Assembly (NCBI GenBank): GCA_963702305.1 | Contig: CAVPBX010000014.1 | Location: forward strand, 1 to 64,000 | Length of the DNA stretch: 64,000 bases | Direction of reading: 5' to 3' | From: PALSA-693 sp963702305 | Lineage (GTDB): Bacteria; Actinomycetota; Acidimicrobiia; Acidimicrobiales; Palsa-688 | Shown here: piece after piece, positions 8,904-17,364 of the stretch | How the letters are laid out: the number at the start of each line of letters is the position of its first letter | Numbering within the stretch: the first letter of the stretch is position 1 | Notes under the pieces: generated by a model | Databases searched by the model: none | The model's input: the letters and a program-made list of their open reading frames with translations, nothing else | Told to the model about the DNA's origin: nothing | Position numbers and translations under genes: made by a program

Positions 8904-9317
8904 GTGCTTGTGCTCGGAAAAAGGATCCTCGACGAGATGGTCGCCGACGCCTTGGACGGCTAGCCCCTCGAGGCGTGCGGCCTCCTGGGCGGATCGGTCG
9001 AGGAACCAGGAATCGCCCGGATCGATGCGTGCTACCCGACCGTCAACGTCGCCGCTTCCGCCCGGATCTACGAGGTCGACCCGCTCGGGCTGCTGCGAGC
9101 CGACCGCGCCGCCGAGGCCGCGGGCGGAGAACTGGTCGGGGTGTACCACTCGCACACCCACACCGACGCCCGACCGTCGCCGACGGACGTGGCCCAGGCG
9201 CCCGACCCGGATTGGCATTACGTATTGGTGTCGCTCCGCGACACCAGCCCGAGCGTCCGCAGCTGGCGGATCCAGGACGGGAAGATCACAGAGGAGCCAG
9301 TCGTTCTACAATGGTGA
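8904..9317 (+). pseudogene. mec: Mec-type JAMM peptidase (CysO-cysteine hydrolase) with in-frame amber codon
   Basis: The frame from GTG 8904 encodes a 137-residue M67/JAMM metallopeptidase. It has the EACGLLGG segment with the conserved Glu and the metal motif HSHTHTDARPSPTD. In mycobacteria Mec releases cysteine from the CysO carrier. Here TAG at 8961-8963 (codon 20, between LDG and PLEACGLLGG) interrupts an otherwise intact frame. This is either a point error or a nonsense mutation. It is followed by cysO and cysM in the canonical order. A leaderless TAGCGT box supports the start. Confidence 0.85.
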
Positions 9318-9369
9318 CAAGAGGAGTCGACTTTGTGGTCGGCTCCCGGTTCTCACCCTTGGAGAGCCC

Positions 9370-9645
9370 GTGTCCGTCGATGTCCGCTTGCCCACCGTCC
9401 TGCGACCCGCTGCTGGGGGCCAGGCCGTCGTGGTGACCGAAGGCGCCACGGTCGGCGAGGTGTTCGACGACCTGATCCGGCAGCACCCCAAGTTGCGGGA
9501 CCAGCTGCTGACCCCCGACGGGGAGCTGCACCGGCATCTCAACATCTTCCTCAACGACGACGACATCCGCTATCTGGGCAAGCTCGACGCCAAGGTCGGC
9601 GAGCAAGACACCCTGACGTTGATGCCCGCGGTCGCGGGAGGCTGA
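9370..9645 (+). CDS. cysO: Sulfur-carrier protein CysO (ThiS/MoaD fold)
   Basis: This is a 91-residue ubiquitin-like carrier starting at GTG 9370. It shows VTEGATVGEVFDDLIRQHP, LNIFLNDDDIRYL and the C-terminal DTLTLMPAVAGG, ending in the Gly-Gly that is thiocarboxylated. In the known pathway CysO-thiocarboxylate donates sulfur to O-phosphoserine on CysM, and Mec cleaves off cysteine. The stop lies 3 nt before the cysM start, so the genes are cotranscribed. Confidence 0.92.
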   Translation: MSVDVRLPTVLRPAAGGQAVVVTEGATVGEVFDDLIRQHPKLRDQLLTPDGELHRHLNIFLNDDDIRYLGKLDAKVGEQDTLTLMPAVAGG

Positions 9646-9648
9646 GGC

Positions 9649-10596
9649 GTGGCCCGCTACGAGAGCATCCTCGACCTCATCGGCAATACGCCGATGGTCG
9701 ACATCAGCGCCCTCAGCCCGAACCCACGGGTGGCCATCGTGGCCAAACTGGAGGGGTGGAACCCGGGCGGTTCTGTCAAGGACCGGGCGGCCAAGACCAT
9801 GATCGACGAGGCGGAGAAGGACGGCAGCCTGCGGCCCGGGCAGCAGATCATCGAATCCTCGTCGGGGAACACCGGTATCGCCCTGGCGATGATCGCCAAG
9901 GTCAAGGGCTATCCGATCAAGATCGTGCTGCCCGAGAACGTGTCGGTCGAGCGCCGCCAGCTGCTCGAGTCGTGGGGAGCGGAGATCATCGACTCGCCCG
10001 GCTCCGAAGGTTCCAATGGGGCCATGCGACGGGCGCAGGTCCTCGCGGCCGAGCACCCGGAGTGGTGGTTTCCCTACCAGTACGGCAACCCGTCCAATCC
10101 CAAGGCCCATTACGAGGGGACCGGCCCGGAGATCTGGCGGGACTGCCCCGAGATCACCCATTTCATCGCCGGCCTGGGTACGGCGGGGACCCTGATGGGC
10201 GTCGGGCGGTTCCTCAAGGAGCGCAACCCCAACATCCAGGTGTGGGCGGTGCAGCCGCCGGCCGGTGAGATGGTCGACGGTCTCAAGAATCTCGACGAGG
10301 GCTTCATCCCGCCCGTGTTCACCGACAACGACGGGTTCGAACTGCTCGACCGCAGCAAGATCGTGGGGCCCCGCGAGAGCGTCGAATGGACCCGCCGGCT
10401 GGCGGACGTCGGCATCTTCGCGGGCATCTCGTCCGGCGCCATCATGGCCGCGGCCGCGAAGTGCGCCGAGGAGATCGACGAAGGGGTCATCGTCACCATC
10501 GTCTGCGACGGCGGATGGAAGTACCTGTCCACTGGCGTGTGGACCGACGACATCGACGCGGTCACCGAGCGCGCCAAGCGAGTGATCTACTTCTGA
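9649..10596 (+). CDS. cysM: O-phosphoserine/CysO-dependent cysteine synthase CysM
   Basis: This is a PLP-dependent fold-type II enzyme of 315 residues. Lys44 in GGSVKDRAA binds PLP, and ESSSGNTGIA is the substrate loop. GLGTAGTLMGVGRFL binds the phosphate, with GISSGAIMAAA near the C-terminus. Its position directly after cysO favours the CysM type, which uses the CysO thiocarboxylate, over a classical sulfide-using CysK. This route resists oxidative stress in mycobacteria. The start is GTG 9649. Confidence 0.93.
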   Translation: MARYESILDLIGNTPMVDISALSPNPRVAIVAKLEGWNPGGSVKDRAAKTMIDEAEKDGSLRPGQQIIESSSGNTGIALAMIAKVKGYPIKIVLPENVSVERRQLLESWGAEIIDSPGSEGSNGAMRRAQVLAAEHPEWWFPYQYGNPSNPKAHYEGTGPEIWRDCPEITHFIAGLGTAGTLMGVGRFLKERNPNIQVWAVQPPAGEMVDGLKNLDEGFIPPVFTDNDGFELLDRSKIVGPRESVEWTRRLADVGIFAGISSGAIMAAAAKCAEEIDEGVIVTIVCDGGWKYLSTGVWTDDIDAVTERAKRVIYF

Positions 10597-10598
10597 TC

Positions 10599-12005
10599 CT
10601 GAGGAGGCCATCCGGGGTCGGCGTCGTCACCGTTACCGCGCTGGTCACCATGTCATTGGGGGCGTGCGGCGGCTCCAGCCACCCGAGGTCAGTCCCCGCG
10701 GCGCCGACCACCACAGTCGCCGCCTCGACTTCGACCACCGCGGGTGCGGCGCCGGCAGCGGCGGCGTGGGTCACCTTCGGCCACGACAGCTCCCGCCGCG
10801 GGGTCGACCCCACCGCACCAGCGCTCGGTGCGGTGCAGCCGCCGTGGACCAGCCCGAAGCTCGACGGCGCCGTCTACGCCCAGCCGCTCGTGGTGGGATC
10901 GGCGGTGATCGTGGCCACCGAAGACGACTCCGTGTACGCCCTCGACGCCGCGACCGGTTCCATTCGCTGGGTTCGCCATCTGGCGTCGCCGGTGGCCGGA
11001 TCCTCGCTCCCGTGCGGCAACATCGACCCGTCCGGGATCACTGGTACACCGGTCGCTGATCCGTCGGCGGGGATCGTCTGGGTGGTCACCTTCTCCCGGC
11101 CATATGTCCACACCCTCTGGGGCCTCGACCTCGACACCGGCGCCGTCGCCAGCTCCCGCCCCGCCGACCCTCCCGGAGCCGACGCCCGAGCCGAGCAGCA
11201 GCGGGGCGCGCTGGCCCTGACGGGATCCATGGTCTACATCCCCTATGGCGGCCTCTTCGGCGACTGCTCCGACTACCACGGGTGGGTGGTGGGGTTGAGC
11301 GTCGCCCACCCCGCTGACGCCACACCGACGACCTACAAGACGCCGGCCGCGGAGGCTGGCATCTGGGCGCCGGCGGGCCCGGTGGTGGCGGCCGACGGCA
11401 GCCTGCTGCTGACCACCGGCAACGGCGTTCCGGTGGGGGTGGACGGCCAGGCCAACAGCGTGCTGCGCCTGACCCCGGCCTTGGCGGTCCAGGACTTCTT
11501 CACCCCGTCCAACTTCGCCTCCCTCTCCGCCGCGGATCAGGATCTGGGGTCGACGGCCCCGGCCCTGCTGCCGAGTGGGCAGGTGTTCCAGATCGGCAAA
11601 GCGGGCGTCGGGTACCTGCTCGACGGTGGTCACCTGGGGGGACTGGGTGGGGCACTTACCTCGACCAGGATCTGCGGGGGCGGCTTCGGCGGCACCGCAG
11701 TCGACGGAACTGTGGTGTTCGTGGCCTGCTTCGACGGCCTCTATGCCGTCCAGGTGGGATCGGGCCCGTCGCTCTCGGTGCAGTGGTCGGCGACCGGATC
11801 GCGCCCGGGGCCACCGATCGTCGCCGGCGGCGACGTGTGGGTGGTCGAGTCTGACGGGACGCTGGTGGCTCGGTCGGAGACGACCGGCGTGGTGCAGTAC
11901 CGCCACTCCATCCAGGTGGCGGGATCCTTCCCGAGCCTGGCGGCAGCGGACGGTCGGCTCTTCGCGGCCGACGGCGACCGGGTGGCGGCGTTCGACGGGG
12001 TGTGA
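10599..12005 (+). CDS. Secreted PQQ-type beta-propeller lipoprotein
   Basis: The N-terminus is a short hydrophobic segment ending in the lipobox MSLGACGG. A Thr/Ala/Pro-rich linker and then propeller repeats follow: VVGSAVIVATEDDSVYALDAATGSIRW, GIVWVVTF and VVFVACFDGLYAV. It is probably anchored outside the membrane, with no enzyme motif seen. The frame is open upstream into cysM without ATG/GTG/TTG. CTG at 10599 or ATG at 10650 are candidate starts, and a lipoprotein signal needs the earlier one. It immediately follows cysM and may share its transcript. Function unknown. Confidence 0.75.
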   Translation: MRRPSGVGVVTVTALVTMSLGACGGSSHPRSVPAAPTTTVAASTSTTAGAAPAAAAWVTFGHDSSRRGVDPTAPALGAVQPPWTSPKLDGAVYAQPLVVGSAVIVATEDDSVYALDAATGSIRWVRHLASPVAGSSLPCGNIDPSGITGTPVADPSAGIVWVVTFSRPYVHTLWGLDLDTGAVASSRPADPPGADARAEQQRGALALTGSMVYIPYGGLFGDCSDYHGWVVGLSVAHPADATPTTYKTPAAEAGIWAPAGPVVAADGSLLLTTGNGVPVGVDGQANSVLRLTPALAVQDFFTPSNFASLSAADQDLGSTAPALLPSGQVFQIGKAGVGYLLDGGHLGGLGGALTSTRICGGGFGGTAVDGTVVFVACFDGLYAVQVGSGPSLSVQWSATGSRPGPPIVAGGDVWVVESDGTLVARSETTGVVQYRHSIQVAGSFPSLAAADGRLFAADGDRVAAFDGV

Positions 12006-12043
12006 CGGAGCTGCTTATGACCGGCGCCGCCGCCGCCGCTGGC

Positions 12044-12049
12044 TAGGCT
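12044..12049 (+). promoter_or_regulatory. -10 box of murI (leaderless type)
   Basis: TAGGCT ends 9 nt before the murI ATG, with no ribosome site between them. It heads the murI-MBL-rph operon. Confidence 0.5.
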
Positions 12050-12058
12050 GCCTCGACG

Positions 12059-12871
12059 ATGGATGACCGCCCGATCGGCGTGTTCGACAGCGGATTTGGC
12101 GGCCTGACCGTGGCCCGGGCGGTGATCGATCTGCTTCCCGAGGAGCACCTGGTGTACGTCGGCGACACCGGCCGCTACCCCTACGGGCCCCGTCCGTTGG
12201 ACGAGGTACGGGAGTTCGCCCTCCAGATCACCACCAAGTTGCGCGCTGAGCACGACGTCAAGATGGTGGTGGTGGCGTGTAACACCGCCGCGGCCGCCGG
12301 CCTCTCGCGGCTGGCCGACGCGGTCGACGTCCCGATCATGAGCGTGATCGAGCCGGGGCTGCGGGCGGCCTGGCGGGCCACCGAGACCGGCCGGGTCGGC
12401 GTCATCGGCACCGTCGGGACGATCCGTTCCGGCGCCTACCAGCGGGCCGCGGCCCGGCTGGATCAGAGTGCGGCCGTGGATCTGACATGCGCCGCCTGCC
12501 CCGGTTTCGTGGAGTTCGTCGAACGAGGCGAGACCGACTCCGACCAGGTGTACGTCCTGGCCGAACGGTTGCTGGCGCCCATCCGGGAAGCCAAGGTGGA
12601 CACCCTCCTGCTCGGCTGCACCCACTACCCGTTTCTGGCTCGCACCATCAGCGATGTGGTCGGTCGTGAGGTCGTCCTCGTCAGCTCCGCGGACGAGACG
12701 GCATTCGAGCTGCGAGCCGCCCTGTCGGGGACCGACCTCGGTGGAGATCCCACCACGCCCGGCACCCACACCTGGATCTCGTCCGGCGACACCGACACCT
12801 TCCGCCGGCTCGGCCGCACGCTGCTCGGTCCCGAGATCGACCAAGTGGCCGCGTGGGACCCTCGCGGGTGA
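12059..12871 (+). CDS. murI: Glutamate racemase
   Basis: It makes D-glutamate for peptidoglycan in the cytoplasm. Both catalytic cysteines are present, Cys74 in ACNTAAAAG and Cys187 in GCTHYP. GVFDSGFGGLTVAR and DTGRYPYGPR are the usual N-terminal motifs. The 270 residues are full length. The stop overlaps the next start by 4 nt (GTGA). Confidence 0.96.
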   Translation: MDDRPIGVFDSGFGGLTVARAVIDLLPEEHLVYVGDTGRYPYGPRPLDEVREFALQITTKLRAEHDVKMVVVACNTAAAAGLSRLADAVDVPIMSVIEPGLRAAWRATETGRVGVIGTVGTIRSGAYQRAAARLDQSAAVDLTCAACPGFVEFVERGETDSDQVYVLAERLLAPIREAKVDTLLLGCTHYPFLARTISDVVGREVVLVSSADETAFELRAALSGTDLGGDPTTPGTHTWISSGDTDTFRRLGRTLLGPEIDQVAAWDPRG

Positions 12872-13593
12872 GCCTGACCGTCACCGTCCTTGGCTGCGAC
12901 GGCTCCTACCCGGGGCCGGGTGGGGCGTGCAGCGGCTACCTCCTGTCGTGCGACGGCACCCACCTGTGGATGGACGCCGGGAGCGGCACGCTGGCCAACC
13001 TGCAGCGCTACGTGGCCATCGAAGAAGTCGACGCGGTGGTGATCTCGCACCAGCACCCGGACCACTGGACCGACCTCGAGCACTTCGCCGTGGCCTGCCG
13101 GTGGGTCCTGGGCCGCACCGGCATACCGATGTTCGGGCCCGACGGCCTGCGGGGATTGACCCGGGTGGGACGCGCGGCCGAGGTGTTCGACTGGCACGCG
13201 GTAGGCGATGGCGATCGAGTGGAGATCGGACCGCTGCGCCTGACCTTTTCACAGACCGATCATCCGGTGCCGACGCTGGCGATGCGGGTCGACGGCGCCG
13301 GGCGCAGCGTGGGCTACTCTGCCGACTCCGGTCCCGCCTGGGGCCTGGCGTCGCTCGGCCCAGGACTGCACCTGGCCTTGTGCGAGGCCACGTTCTTGTC
13401 CGCAGAGGAGGGCACCGTGCAGCATCTCAGCGCCCGGCAGGCCGGGTTGACGGCCCGGGAGGCCGGCGTGGATCGGCTGGTCATCACCCACCTCGGTCCC
13501 CGCGTCGACCGGGCCGCGGCGCGGGCCGAGGCGGTCGCCTCGTTCGGCGCCGATGTCACCGTCGCCTCGATCGGCGATCGGTACCGGGCGTGA
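12868..13593 (+). CDS. Metallo-beta-lactamase-fold hydrolase
   Basis: This is a 241-residue cytoplasmic MBL protein with the zinc motif SHQHPDHW (His61, His63, Asp65, His66), GYSADSGP carrying the bridging Asp, and a C-terminal ITHLGP histidine. It resembles RNase Z/ElaC-like or cyclic phosphodiesterase-like MBL proteins found between murI and rph in actinobacteria. That position hints at RNA or nucleotide metabolism. The substrate is not known. The start GTG 12868 overlaps the murI stop, and the stop overlaps the rph start. Confidence 0.9.
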   Translation: MSLTVTVLGCDGSYPGPGGACSGYLLSCDGTHLWMDAGSGTLANLQRYVAIEEVDAVVISHQHPDHWTDLEHFAVACRWVLGRTGIPMFGPDGLRGLTRVGRAAEVFDWHAVGDGDRVEIGPLRLTFSQTDHPVPTLAMRVDGAGRSVGYSADSGPAWGLASLGPGLHLALCEATFLSAEEGTVQHLSARQAGLTAREAGVDRLVITHLGPRVDRAAARAEAVASFGADVTVASIGDRYRA

Positions 13594-14333
13594 CGGGTTT
13601 GCGAGTGGACGGGCGCGAACCCGACGACCTGCGACCGGTGGAACTGGTCCGGGACTACACCGCGTTCGCGGCGGGTTCCGTCCTCATCCGCATGGGCAAG
13701 ACGGTCGTGCTGTGCACCGCGTCGGTCGCGGACGAAGTGCCCCGCTGGATGCGCAACACCGGGCGGGGCTGGGTGACCGCCGAGTACTCGATGCTGCCGG
13801 GCGCCTCGCCGGAGCGGATCGAGCGGGAGGCGGCCCGCGGGCGCCAGTCGGGGCGCACCCAGGAGATCCAGCGGCTCATCGGCCGGTCGTTGCGGGCTAT
13901 CACCGACCTCGAGGCCATGGGCGAGGTGCAGATCACCCTGGACTGCGACGTGCTCCAGGCCGACGGTGGCACCCGGACGGCCAGTGTCTGCGGGGCCTAC
14001 GTGGCGCTGCACGACGCCTGCACCCGGTTGGTCGGCAGCGGCCGACTCAAGGTGCACCCGCTGCGTGAGGCCTGCGCGGCCGTGTCGGTCGGGGTGGTCG
14101 ACGCCCTGCCGATGCTAGATCTGGCCTACGGGGAGGACAGCCGAGCCGAAGTGGACATGAACGTCGTGATGACCGCCTCAGGCCGTTTCGTCGAGGTGCA
14201 GGGGACCGCCGAAGGCACTCCGTTCACGCGAGGCGAGCTCGAGGAGCTCCTGTCGCTCGCGGAGCACGGCATTGCCGCCCTGCTCGACTATCAGCGGGCC
14301 GTCCTGGCCGATCCGCCGCCGGCGAGGGTGTGA
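13590..14333 (+). CDS. rph: Ribonuclease PH
   Basis: This phosphorolytic 3'-5' exoribonuclease trims tRNA 3' ends. The 247 residues carry RVDGREPDDLRPV, GWVTAEYSMLPGAS, EIQRLIGRSLRA, QITLDCDVLQADGGTRTAS and DLAYGEDSRAEVDMNVV, all RNase PH signatures. The start is GTG 13590, coupled to the previous gene. rdgB, its usual neighbour, lies 2.4 kb downstream, separated by two inserted genes. Confidence 0.96.
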   Translation: MTGLRVDGREPDDLRPVELVRDYTAFAAGSVLIRMGKTVVLCTASVADEVPRWMRNTGRGWVTAEYSMLPGASPERIEREAARGRQSGRTQEIQRLIGRSLRAITDLEAMGEVQITLDCDVLQADGGTRTASVCGAYVALHDACTRLVGSGRLKVHPLREACAAVSVGVVDALPMLDLAYGEDSRAEVDMNVVMTASGRFVEVQGTAEGTPFTRGELEELLSLAEHGIAALLDYQRAVLADPPPARV

Positions 14334-14385
14334 CCGTTCGCAACCGAGGATCGGCGCGGCGGGGGCGAGTGTCGCCCGGGCGCGG

Positions 14386-15132
14386 GTGAAGGCGGCATGG
14401 CCGGCCCGGCGGGCGCCCAACCCCGCCGAGTTCGCCGGGGCGGACCAGGAGTTGGCGGAGACGCTCGACTCGCTGGATGGCGCGGAAAACTACGCCGGCT
14501 GGATCTTCGATCTGATCCGGCCCCACCTGGGTCCGACCGTGCTCGAGGTCGGCGCCGGCCACGGGACCTTCACCGACATGTTGGCCGGAGAGCACCGGGT
14601 CGTGGCCACGGAATTGTCGCCCCGTTGCATCGAGATCCTCCGCGATCGCTTCGCCGGGCGGCCGGGGGTAGAGGTGGTGGCCGCTGACGTCTCGGGGGCG
14701 CTGTCGCACGGCCCGTTCGACGCGGCGGTGCTCATCAACGTGCTGGAGCACATCGAGGACGACGCGCTGGCCCTGCGGGAGCTGGGGTCCGCCCTGCACC
14801 CGGGCGGGCGGCTGATCCTATGGGTGCCGGCGTTCATGAGCCTCTACACTGACTTCGATCGTCGTATCGGTCATCACCGTCGATATCGGCTGCGCGAACT
14901 TCGACTAAGGCTGACGGAGGCAGGTCTCGACCCGGTGGACATGCGTTACGTGAACTTCGTCGGGGGCGTCGTGTGGTGGATTCTCGCCCGGCAGCTTCGG
15001 CGCAATCCGACCTCGCCCGCGCGCACCCGGGCGTTCGACCGCATCGCCGTGCCGGTGGTGCGCCGGGTGGAGCGTCACCTTCGACCGCCGTTCGGCCAGT
15101 CGATCTTCGCGGTCGCCGTCCGCCCTCGCTAG
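14386..15132 (+). CDS. Class I SAM-dependent methyltransferase
   Basis: The 248-residue cytoplasmic protein has motif I VLEVGAGHGTFTDML, acidic VATELSPRCIE, VVAADVSGAL and NVLEHIEDD followed by LHPGGRLILWVPA. It resembles the methyltransferases that accompany surface-glycan glycosyltransferases. GTG 14386 is the preferred start; the frame is open further upstream but would overlap rph. It sits between rph and the membrane glycosyltransferase. The substrate is unknown. Confidence 0.85.
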   Translation: MKAAWPARRAPNPAEFAGADQELAETLDSLDGAENYAGWIFDLIRPHLGPTVLEVGAGHGTFTDMLAGEHRVVATELSPRCIEILRDRFAGRPGVEVVAADVSGALSHGPFDAAVLINVLEHIEDDALALRELGSALHPGGRLILWVPAFMSLYTDFDRRIGHHRRYRLRELRLRLTEAGLDPVDMRYVNFVGGVVWWILARQLRRNPTSPARTRAFDRIAVPVVRRVERHLRPPFGQSIFAVAVRPR

Positions 15133-15138
15133 GACCAC

Positions 15139-17364
15139 ATGGCGAATCCGGCGACGACGAACAACTCGAGTGTGGGCCGCGACCAACAGGTAGCTCCGGT
15201 CGACCCCAGCCCACCCGCCGGTAGTGCCAACCGCCTTCTCGATGGGGAGTCAGGCCGTCATTTCCGGACGCCCGAGCGCACGCGGGCGGACGTGGCGGCC
15301 CGGGTCCGCCGACTTGCCGGCGGCGTGCGGCCGCTCCTGCGCGTGGAATGGCTCTTCGTGTTGGCCCTCGCCGTCGGCGCCGCCATTCGGGTGGTGGCCA
15401 TGCTCGGCTTTCGGCCGGTGCTGTGGGTCAACGACGGGTTTGAGTACGTCGGCGTCGCCCTTCGCTTCCAGGCCTACCCGATCCGGCCGTCGGGCTACAG
15501 CGCGTTCCTTCGGGTGCTGCTGCCGTTTCACAGCCTGGCACTGGTGGCCGCCTTGCAACACGCCATGGGGCTGGGGGTCGCCGTCCTCCTGTACTCCTTG
15601 CTCCGCCACTGGCGAGTGCCCCGACGGCTGGCCGCGGTGGCCTGCTTCCCGGAGCTCCTCGACATCCACCAGGTGCAACTGGAGCACCACGTGATGTCGG
15701 ACACGCTGTTCTTGTTCCTTCTGGTCGCCGCGGTGACGCTGCTCGCCTGGCAGCATCGGGTGTCGACATTGTTCGCCGGTCTGGCGGGTTTGTCGCTTGC
15801 GTTGGCGAGCCTCACGCGCACCGTCGGTGTTCCGGTCCTCATCTTGGGCGGATTGTTCTTGCTTATCCGCTGGGCCGGCTGGCGGCCGCTCGTGACCTAC
15901 CTCCTGCTCGCCGTCCTGCCTCTCGGTTTGTATGCCGCCTGGTTCGATCACGAGCACGGCTCGGTCGCCCTGACGACGTCGGATGGGATCTTCCTCTACT
16001 CCCGGGTCATGCAGTTCGCCGACTGTGCCATCATCAAGCCCCCCGTCACCGTCGCCATGCTCTGCGATCCGCGTCCCGTTCGGGCGCGCCCGGTCTCATC
16101 GGACTACATCTGGCATACATCGCCCCTCGACCACCTTCCTGGAACCGGCGGAGAGACCGCCATTCCAGCCCAGCGCTTCACTCAGCTGCGAAACGATCGG
16201 GCACTCTCCTTCGCGATCGACGCCATCGTCGCCCAGCCTGGCGGCCTTCTGAGCACCACGTGGCGAGGATTCATAAAGAGCTTCACGTGGACTCGGGTTC
16301 CATTTCCGAGCGCTCAGGACGTCCATGCCGATCTGTTCTCCAGTGATCCCGTCAGAGTTCCCCTTAGTCGTGTCTTCGTTGTCGGTGGCACCGCTGGCCA
16401 CGACACGAGCACGTATCAGAACGGTCCTGCTGATACGCGGCTCGTGAAGCCGTATGCCGGCATCGTTATGGGCTATCAAAAGGCAGTATTCGTGCCAGGA
16501 CCCGTCCTGGCGTTGCTGCTGGCTATCGGCCTGGCGGCGCTGGCCGCAGTCTGGCGCCACGATCGCCGACGTTGGCAGGTGCTTCTACTGTGGGCTGTGG
16601 CGATGTCGATGCTGGTCCTGCCCGTGCTCACCGCCCAGTTCGGCAACCGGTATGTCGTGCCGGCCGTGCCGTTTGCTGCTGCCGCGGCAGCCCTTTCACT
16701 CGTAATCCTGGTGCCGAAGCTGTCAACGGTTCGAAACGGCGGTACGCCAGACGGACCTGACTTCGTTCTGGCCACCGCCAATCCCGACAAGGCCCGAGAG
16801 ATCGCCGACATACTCGGGCCGGCGGTGCATCTCATTCCCAGACCGTCGGATGTCGAGGACGTGGAGGAGACGGGCGAGACCCTTCTTGACAACGCCCGGC
16901 TCAAGGCCCGCGCTCTGGTCGCGGCGACTGGCCAGCCGGCGATCGCGGACGACACCGGGCTGGAAGTCGATGGTCTCGGCGGTCAACCAGGCGTGTATTC
17001 CGCTCGCTACGCGGGTGAGGGCGCAACCTACGCCGACAATGTGGCCAAGTTGCTCACCGAGTTGGACGGCGCAGCCGCGGACGCCCGCCGGGCCCGCTTC
17101 CGGACGGTCGCCGTGGCGGCGTGGCCCGACGGTCGTGAGCTGGTCGCGGAGGGCCGGGTGGAAGGTGTCGTTGCCGCGGAGCCCAAAGGTCGCGGGGGCT
17201 TCGGCTACGACTCGGTTTTCGTTCCCCTTGACGGTGATGGGCGCACCTTTGCGGAGATGACGCCAGGCGAAAAGCATGCCCTATCGCATCGCGGTCGCGC
17301 CTTCGGGCAACTCGCGATGGCGATGGGAGCGATCCCGCCGGAGCGTGGTGCCGAGCAGCCGTGA
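15139..17364 (+). CDS. rdgB: Membrane glycosyltransferase-like protein fused to RdgB/HAM1 pyrophosphatase
   Basis: This is one uninterrupted 741-residue frame. Residues 1-70 are polar. About 75-530 hold some ten membrane helices of a GT39/PMT-like protein (WVNDGFEYVGVALRF, LEHHVMSDTLF). From about residue 540 a complete RdgB follows: FVLATANPDKAREI, ADDTGLEVDGLGG, GVYSARYAG, GRGGFGYDSVFVP and LSHRGRAFG. RdgB hydrolyses dITP/XTP to keep the nucleotide pool clean. The join (LVPKLSTVRNGGTPDGP) has no stop. An internal GTG near 16709 could start a separate RdgB, and a +1 frame reaches TGA at 16760, so an indel could also explain the fusion. rph-rdgB linkage is classical. Confidence 0.85.
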   Translation: MANPATTNNSSVGRDQQVAPVDPSPPAGSANRLLDGESGRHFRTPERTRADVAARVRRLAGGVRPLLRVEWLFVLALAVGAAIRVVAMLGFRPVLWVNDGFEYVGVALRFQAYPIRPSGYSAFLRVLLPFHSLALVAALQHAMGLGVAVLLYSLLRHWRVPRRLAAVACFPELLDIHQVQLEHHVMSDTLFLFLLVAAVTLLAWQHRVSTLFAGLAGLSLALASLTRTVGVPVLILGGLFLLIRWAGWRPLVTYLLLAVLPLGLYAAWFDHEHGSVALTTSDGIFLYSRVMQFADCAIIKPPVTVAMLCDPRPVRARPVSSDYIWHTSPLDHLPGTGGETAIPAQRFTQLRNDRALSFAIDAIVAQPGGLLSTTWRGFIKSFTWTRVPFPSAQDVHADLFSSDPVRVPLSRVFVVGGTAGHDTSTYQNGPADTRLVKPYAGIVMGYQKAVFVPGPVLALLLAIGLAALAAVWRHDRRRWQVLLLWAVAMSMLVLPVLTAQFGNRYVVPAVPFAAAAAALSLVILVPKLSTVRNGGTPDGPDFVLATANPDKAREIADILGPAVHLIPRPSDVEDVEETGETLLDNARLKARALVAATGQPAIADDTGLEVDGLGGQPGVYSARYAGEGATYADNVAKLLTELDGAAADARRARFRTVAVAAWPDGRELVAEGRVEGVVAAEPKGRGGFGYDSVFVPLDGDGRTFAEMTPGEKHALSHRGRAFGQLAMAMGAIPPERGAEQP

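Noticed and set aside
8961..8963. Amber codon in mec read as pyrrolysine or another recoding
   Set aside because: No recoding element is visible, the codon is in a non-catalytic loop, and indels are common in this sequence. A point error or nonsense mutation is simpler.
9286..10611. 441-codon minus-strand frame
   Set aside because: It is a shadow of cysO-cysM, which have full family motifs on the plus strand.
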